Below are positions 5,924 to 7,694 of a stretch of 7,694 nt of DNA, one piece after another. Both the position numbers and the translations under genes were made by a program. The notes beneath the pieces were generated by a model. The model made no database searches and was not told the origin of the DNA. It saw nothing but the letters and a program-made list of their open reading frames with translations. Each line of letters starts with the position of its first letter. Position 1 is the first letter of the stretch. The stretch is from Asaia bogorensis (GTDB lineage: Bacteria; Pseudomonadota; Alphaproteobacteria; Acetobacterales; Acetobacteraceae), in NCBI GenBank assembly GCA_945873675.1, contig CAMCEP010000128.1:1-7694 (forward strand). Reading direction: 5' to 3'.

Positions 5924-5927
5924 CACC

Positions 5928-6986
5928 ATGACACCCGCCATCGCCTCCGCCCTCATGCCGCTCATGCGCGGTATGGATGCCGAAACCGCCCATGGTATCG
6001 CGCTGCGAGCCCTTGCCCTTGGCCTTGCCGGCCAGGATCGCGGTGCGGATCATCCAAGCCTGAAGACAGAAGTCGTGGGCCTTCGCTTTCGCAATCCGCT
6101 CGGCCTCGCGGCCGGTTTTGACAAGAATGCCGAAGCGGTCCTGCCGCTGCTACGCCTCGGTTTCGGGTTCATGGAAGCCGGCACGGTCACGCCGCGCCCT
6201 CAGGCGGGCAATCCGCGCCCGAGGCTGTTTCGCCTGACCGAAGACCAGGCCGTGATCAACCGCATGGGCTTCAATAATGCAGGACTCGATGCCTATCTCG
6301 CGCGGTTGAGGAGCTTGCCGCGGCCGCTCCCAGGGATTTTTGGTGCGAATATCGGGATCAACAAGGAAGGCGCCGATCCGGAACGCGACTACCCGGCGCT
6401 TTACGAGGCGCTGGCGCCGCACGCGGATTACGTGACCGTCAATGTCTCCTCCCCCAATACGCCGGGCTTGCGCGATTTGCAGGGGGAAGAACGGCTCGCC
6501 TCGATTCTGGCCGCCATCAATGCGCGCCGCGCTGCGCTGCCAAAGCGCCCGCCCTTGCTGGTGAAGATTGCGCCTGATCTGGCCGATGATGCACTCGGCC
6601 CCATTGTGGAAGCCTGCGTGGCCCATGGCATTGCCGGGCTCATCATCTCCAACACCACCATCACGCGCCCGGCGTCCCTGCAATCGGCCCTGAAGGACCA
6701 AGCCGGCGGGCTTTCTGGTGCGCCGCTTTTCACGCTTTCCACTGCCATGCTGCGGCGGTGCTACCATCTGGCACAAGGGCGCCTTGCGCTGATCGGCGTA
6801 GGTGGCATTGCCAGCGCCGAACAGGCCTATGCCAAAATCCGCGCCGGCGCTGCGCTGGTGCAGCTTTATTCTGGCTTCGCCTATGCCGGGCCTGTTTTGG
6901 TGCGGCAGATTCTCGATGGCCTCGCGGCGCTGCTTGCGCGTGATGGCTTCACCTCGGTCGCCGATGCTGTCGGCAAGGATGCGTGA
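5928..6986 (+). CDS. pyrD: Dihydroorotate dehydrogenase (quinone), class 2
   Basis: The fourth step of pyrimidine synthesis: oxidation of dihydroorotate to orotate with FMN, passing electrons to membrane quinone. The 352-residue length and N-terminal helical extension (about 1-45) match class 2, the inner-membrane-associated type. Visible motifs are NPLGLAAGFDKN (56-67, Lys66), GTVTPRPQ (85-92), NRMGFNNAG (111-119), GANIGINK (139-146), VNVSSPNTPGLR (171-182) with Ser175 as the catalytic base that marks class 2 (class 1 has Cys), LLVKIAPDL (210-218), IISNTT (239-244), GGLSGAPL (260-267) and the FMN phosphate region IGVGGI (289-294). Residue numbers Lys66, Asn172 and Ser175 coincide with those of E. 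coli PyrD. The stop overlaps the start of the next gene as TGATG, so the pair is an operon. It diverges from the protease gene. Confidence 0.98.
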   Translation: MTPAIASALMPLMRGMDAETAHGIALRALALGLAGQDRGADHPSLKTEVVGLRFRNPLGLAAGFDKNAEAVLPLLRLGFGFMEAGTVTPRPQAGNPRPRLFRLTEDQAVINRMGFNNAGLDAYLARLRSLPRPLPGIFGANIGINKEGADPERDYPALYEALAPHADYVTVNVSSPNTPGLRDLQGEERLASILAAINARRAALPKRPPLLVKIAPDLADDALGPIVEACVAHGIAGLIISNTTITRPASLQSALKDQAGGLSGAPLFTLSTAMLRRCYHLAQGRLALIGVGGIASAEQAYAKIRAGAALVQLYSGFAYAGPVLVRQILDGLAALLARDGFTSVADAVGKDA

Positions 6987-7694
6987 TGCAAATTCTGGAA
7001 GGTATTGCTGACATTGCCGACCGTTACGACGGCTATGTGCTTGATCTTTGGGGTGTGGTGCATGATGGGCGCAAACCCTATCCCGGCGTGCCGGAAGCGC
7101 TGGCGGCGTTGAAGGCGCGCGGCAAGCGCATTGTCTTCCTGACCAACGCGCCGCGCCGCGCTTGGTTTGTGCAAGGCATGCTGGACCGCATGGGGCTCGA
7201 TCGCGGGCTTTATGATGGCATCATGTCCTCTGGTGAGGCTTCCTGGCGGCTGATGAAGGAACGCAAGCACCCCTGGTTCGCGCGGCTTGGGCAGCGCGTG
7301 ATGCATATTGGCCCGGAACGAGACCTTTCCGTGATCGAGGAAGGCGCTGCCGAGATCGTAACAGACCCGACCAAGGCGGATTTCCTGCTCAATACCGGCC
7401 CGGATGCGGATGGCGGCACGACAAGCGCGGAACCTTATCGCGCGGCCTTGCGCGCCTGCTTCGATGCCGGGCTGCCCATGCTCTGCGTCAACCCGGATCG
7501 GCATGTGATGGTGGCAGGCGAGAAGGTGATCTGCGCCGGCGCCTTGGCGGATGTGTATCGCGAATTCGGCGGCGGTGTGCTGGAAATCGGCAAGCCTGAT
7601 CCGGCGATTTATGAGCCGGTGATGGAATTGCTGGGGCCGATCCCAAAGGCGCGGGTGCTGGCCATTGGCGATAGCCCGCATACGGATTTGGCCG
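6986..7694 (+). CDS. HAD-superfamily class IIA hydrolase (TIGR01459-like), partial at the right edge
   Basis: A cytoplasmic phosphatase-like protein of the NagD-related HAD-IIA group; 236 residues are visible of a family length near 290. Motif I is DLWGVVHDG (20-28) with Asp20 as the nucleophile, motif II is FLTNAPR (51-57) with Thr53, motif III is IGKPDPAIYE (201-210) with Lys203, and motif IV is IGDSPHTDLA (227-236) with Asp229 and Asp234. In phosphatases, the residue two after the nucleophile is normally an acid/base Asp; here it is Trp22. From memory this DxWG form is usual in the TIGR01459 group, whose substrate is unknown. The ATG shares one base with the pyrD stop (TGATG), and AAGGA (6975-6979) lies 6 bases before it, so it is co-transcribed with pyrD. 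It could be a sugar- or nucleotide-phosphate phosphatase. The frame was read directly from the sequence and has no stop before the window ends. Confidence 0.93.
   Translation, partial: MQILEGIADIADRYDGYVLDLWGVVHDGRKPYPGVPEALAALKARGKRIVFLTNAPRRAWFVQGMLDRMGLDRGLYDGIMSSGEASWRLMKERKHPWFARLGQRVMHIGPERDLSVIEEGAAEIVTDPTKADFLLNTGPDADGGTTSAEPYRAALRACFDAGLPMLCVNPDRHVMVAGEKVICAGALADVYREFGGGVLEIGKPDPAIYEPVMELLGPIPKARVLAIGDSPHTDLA

Larger units (their letters stand above)
5785..5927. promoter_or_regulatory. Divergent intergenic region between the M10 protease and pyrD
   Basis: The 143 bases between the protease start and the pyrD ATG are clearly AT-richer at 5790-5860 than the surrounding genes, as expected of promoters. 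On the minus strand TTGTCA (5825-5820) and TAAAGT (5804-5799) are spaced by 15 bases and could form a weak promoter for the protease. No convincing pyrD promoter was found. If the protease really starts at 5862, much of this segment would be coding. Confidence 0.45.

Noticed and set aside
6150..6776. A 208-codon minus-strand open frame inside pyrD
   Set aside because: It is fully antisense to conserved PyrD motifs; long antisense frames are expected in GC-rich codon use.
6881..7681. A 266-codon minus-strand open frame opposite the end of pyrD and the HAD gene
   Set aside because: It is antisense to well-supported PyrD C-terminal sequence and to all HAD motifs, has no ribosome site and no family features.

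Overview
The window is protein-dense, GC-rich DNA (about 60% by eye) of alphaproteobacterial character. PyrD of class 2 followed by an overlapping HAD-IIA hydrolase, together with GC-rich codon use and AGGGAG/AAGGG-type ribosome sites, points to the Rhodospirillales, perhaps Acetobacteraceae. That placement is an inference from gene style, not from a database match. No tRNA, rRNA, CRISPR array or insertion sequence is visible, and no gene-free stretch exceeds 300 bases.

Layout. Five genes lie on the minus strand and two on the plus strand, diverging from an AT-rich gap at 5785-5927. Reading the minus strand from that gap, the order is: a secreted serralysin-like M10 metallopeptidase with RTX repeats (5784-3949), an EamA/DMT-family membrane transporter (3887-2991), a small carboxymuconolactone decarboxylase-like protein (2920-2507), a 185-base gap packed with three inverted repeats, a gamma-glutamyltranspeptidase-like Ntn hydrolase (2321-483), and the N-terminal half of a UDP-glucuronate decarboxylase that runs off the left edge (483-1). 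The last two share a base in a TAATG stop/start and are almost certainly translated from one mRNA. On the plus strand, pyrD (5928-6986) shares a TGATG junction with a HAD-IIA hydrolase that runs off the right edge.

How the genes fit together. PyrD is a housekeeping step of pyrimidine synthesis. UDP-glucuronate decarboxylase makes UDP-xylose for surface polysaccharide, so a polysaccharide locus probably continues to the left. The M10 protease has the features of a type I secretion substrate, but no transporter for it is in the window. The transporter, CMD-like protein and GGT-like enzyme have no obvious common pathway.

No clearly new multi-gene system is evident. The most unusual signals are the array of three hairpins before the GGT-like gene, the coupling of that gene to a nucleotide-sugar enzyme, the loss of the usual substrate Arg in the GGT-like protein, and the unclear, Cys-rich N-terminus of the PPC-M10-RTX protease.
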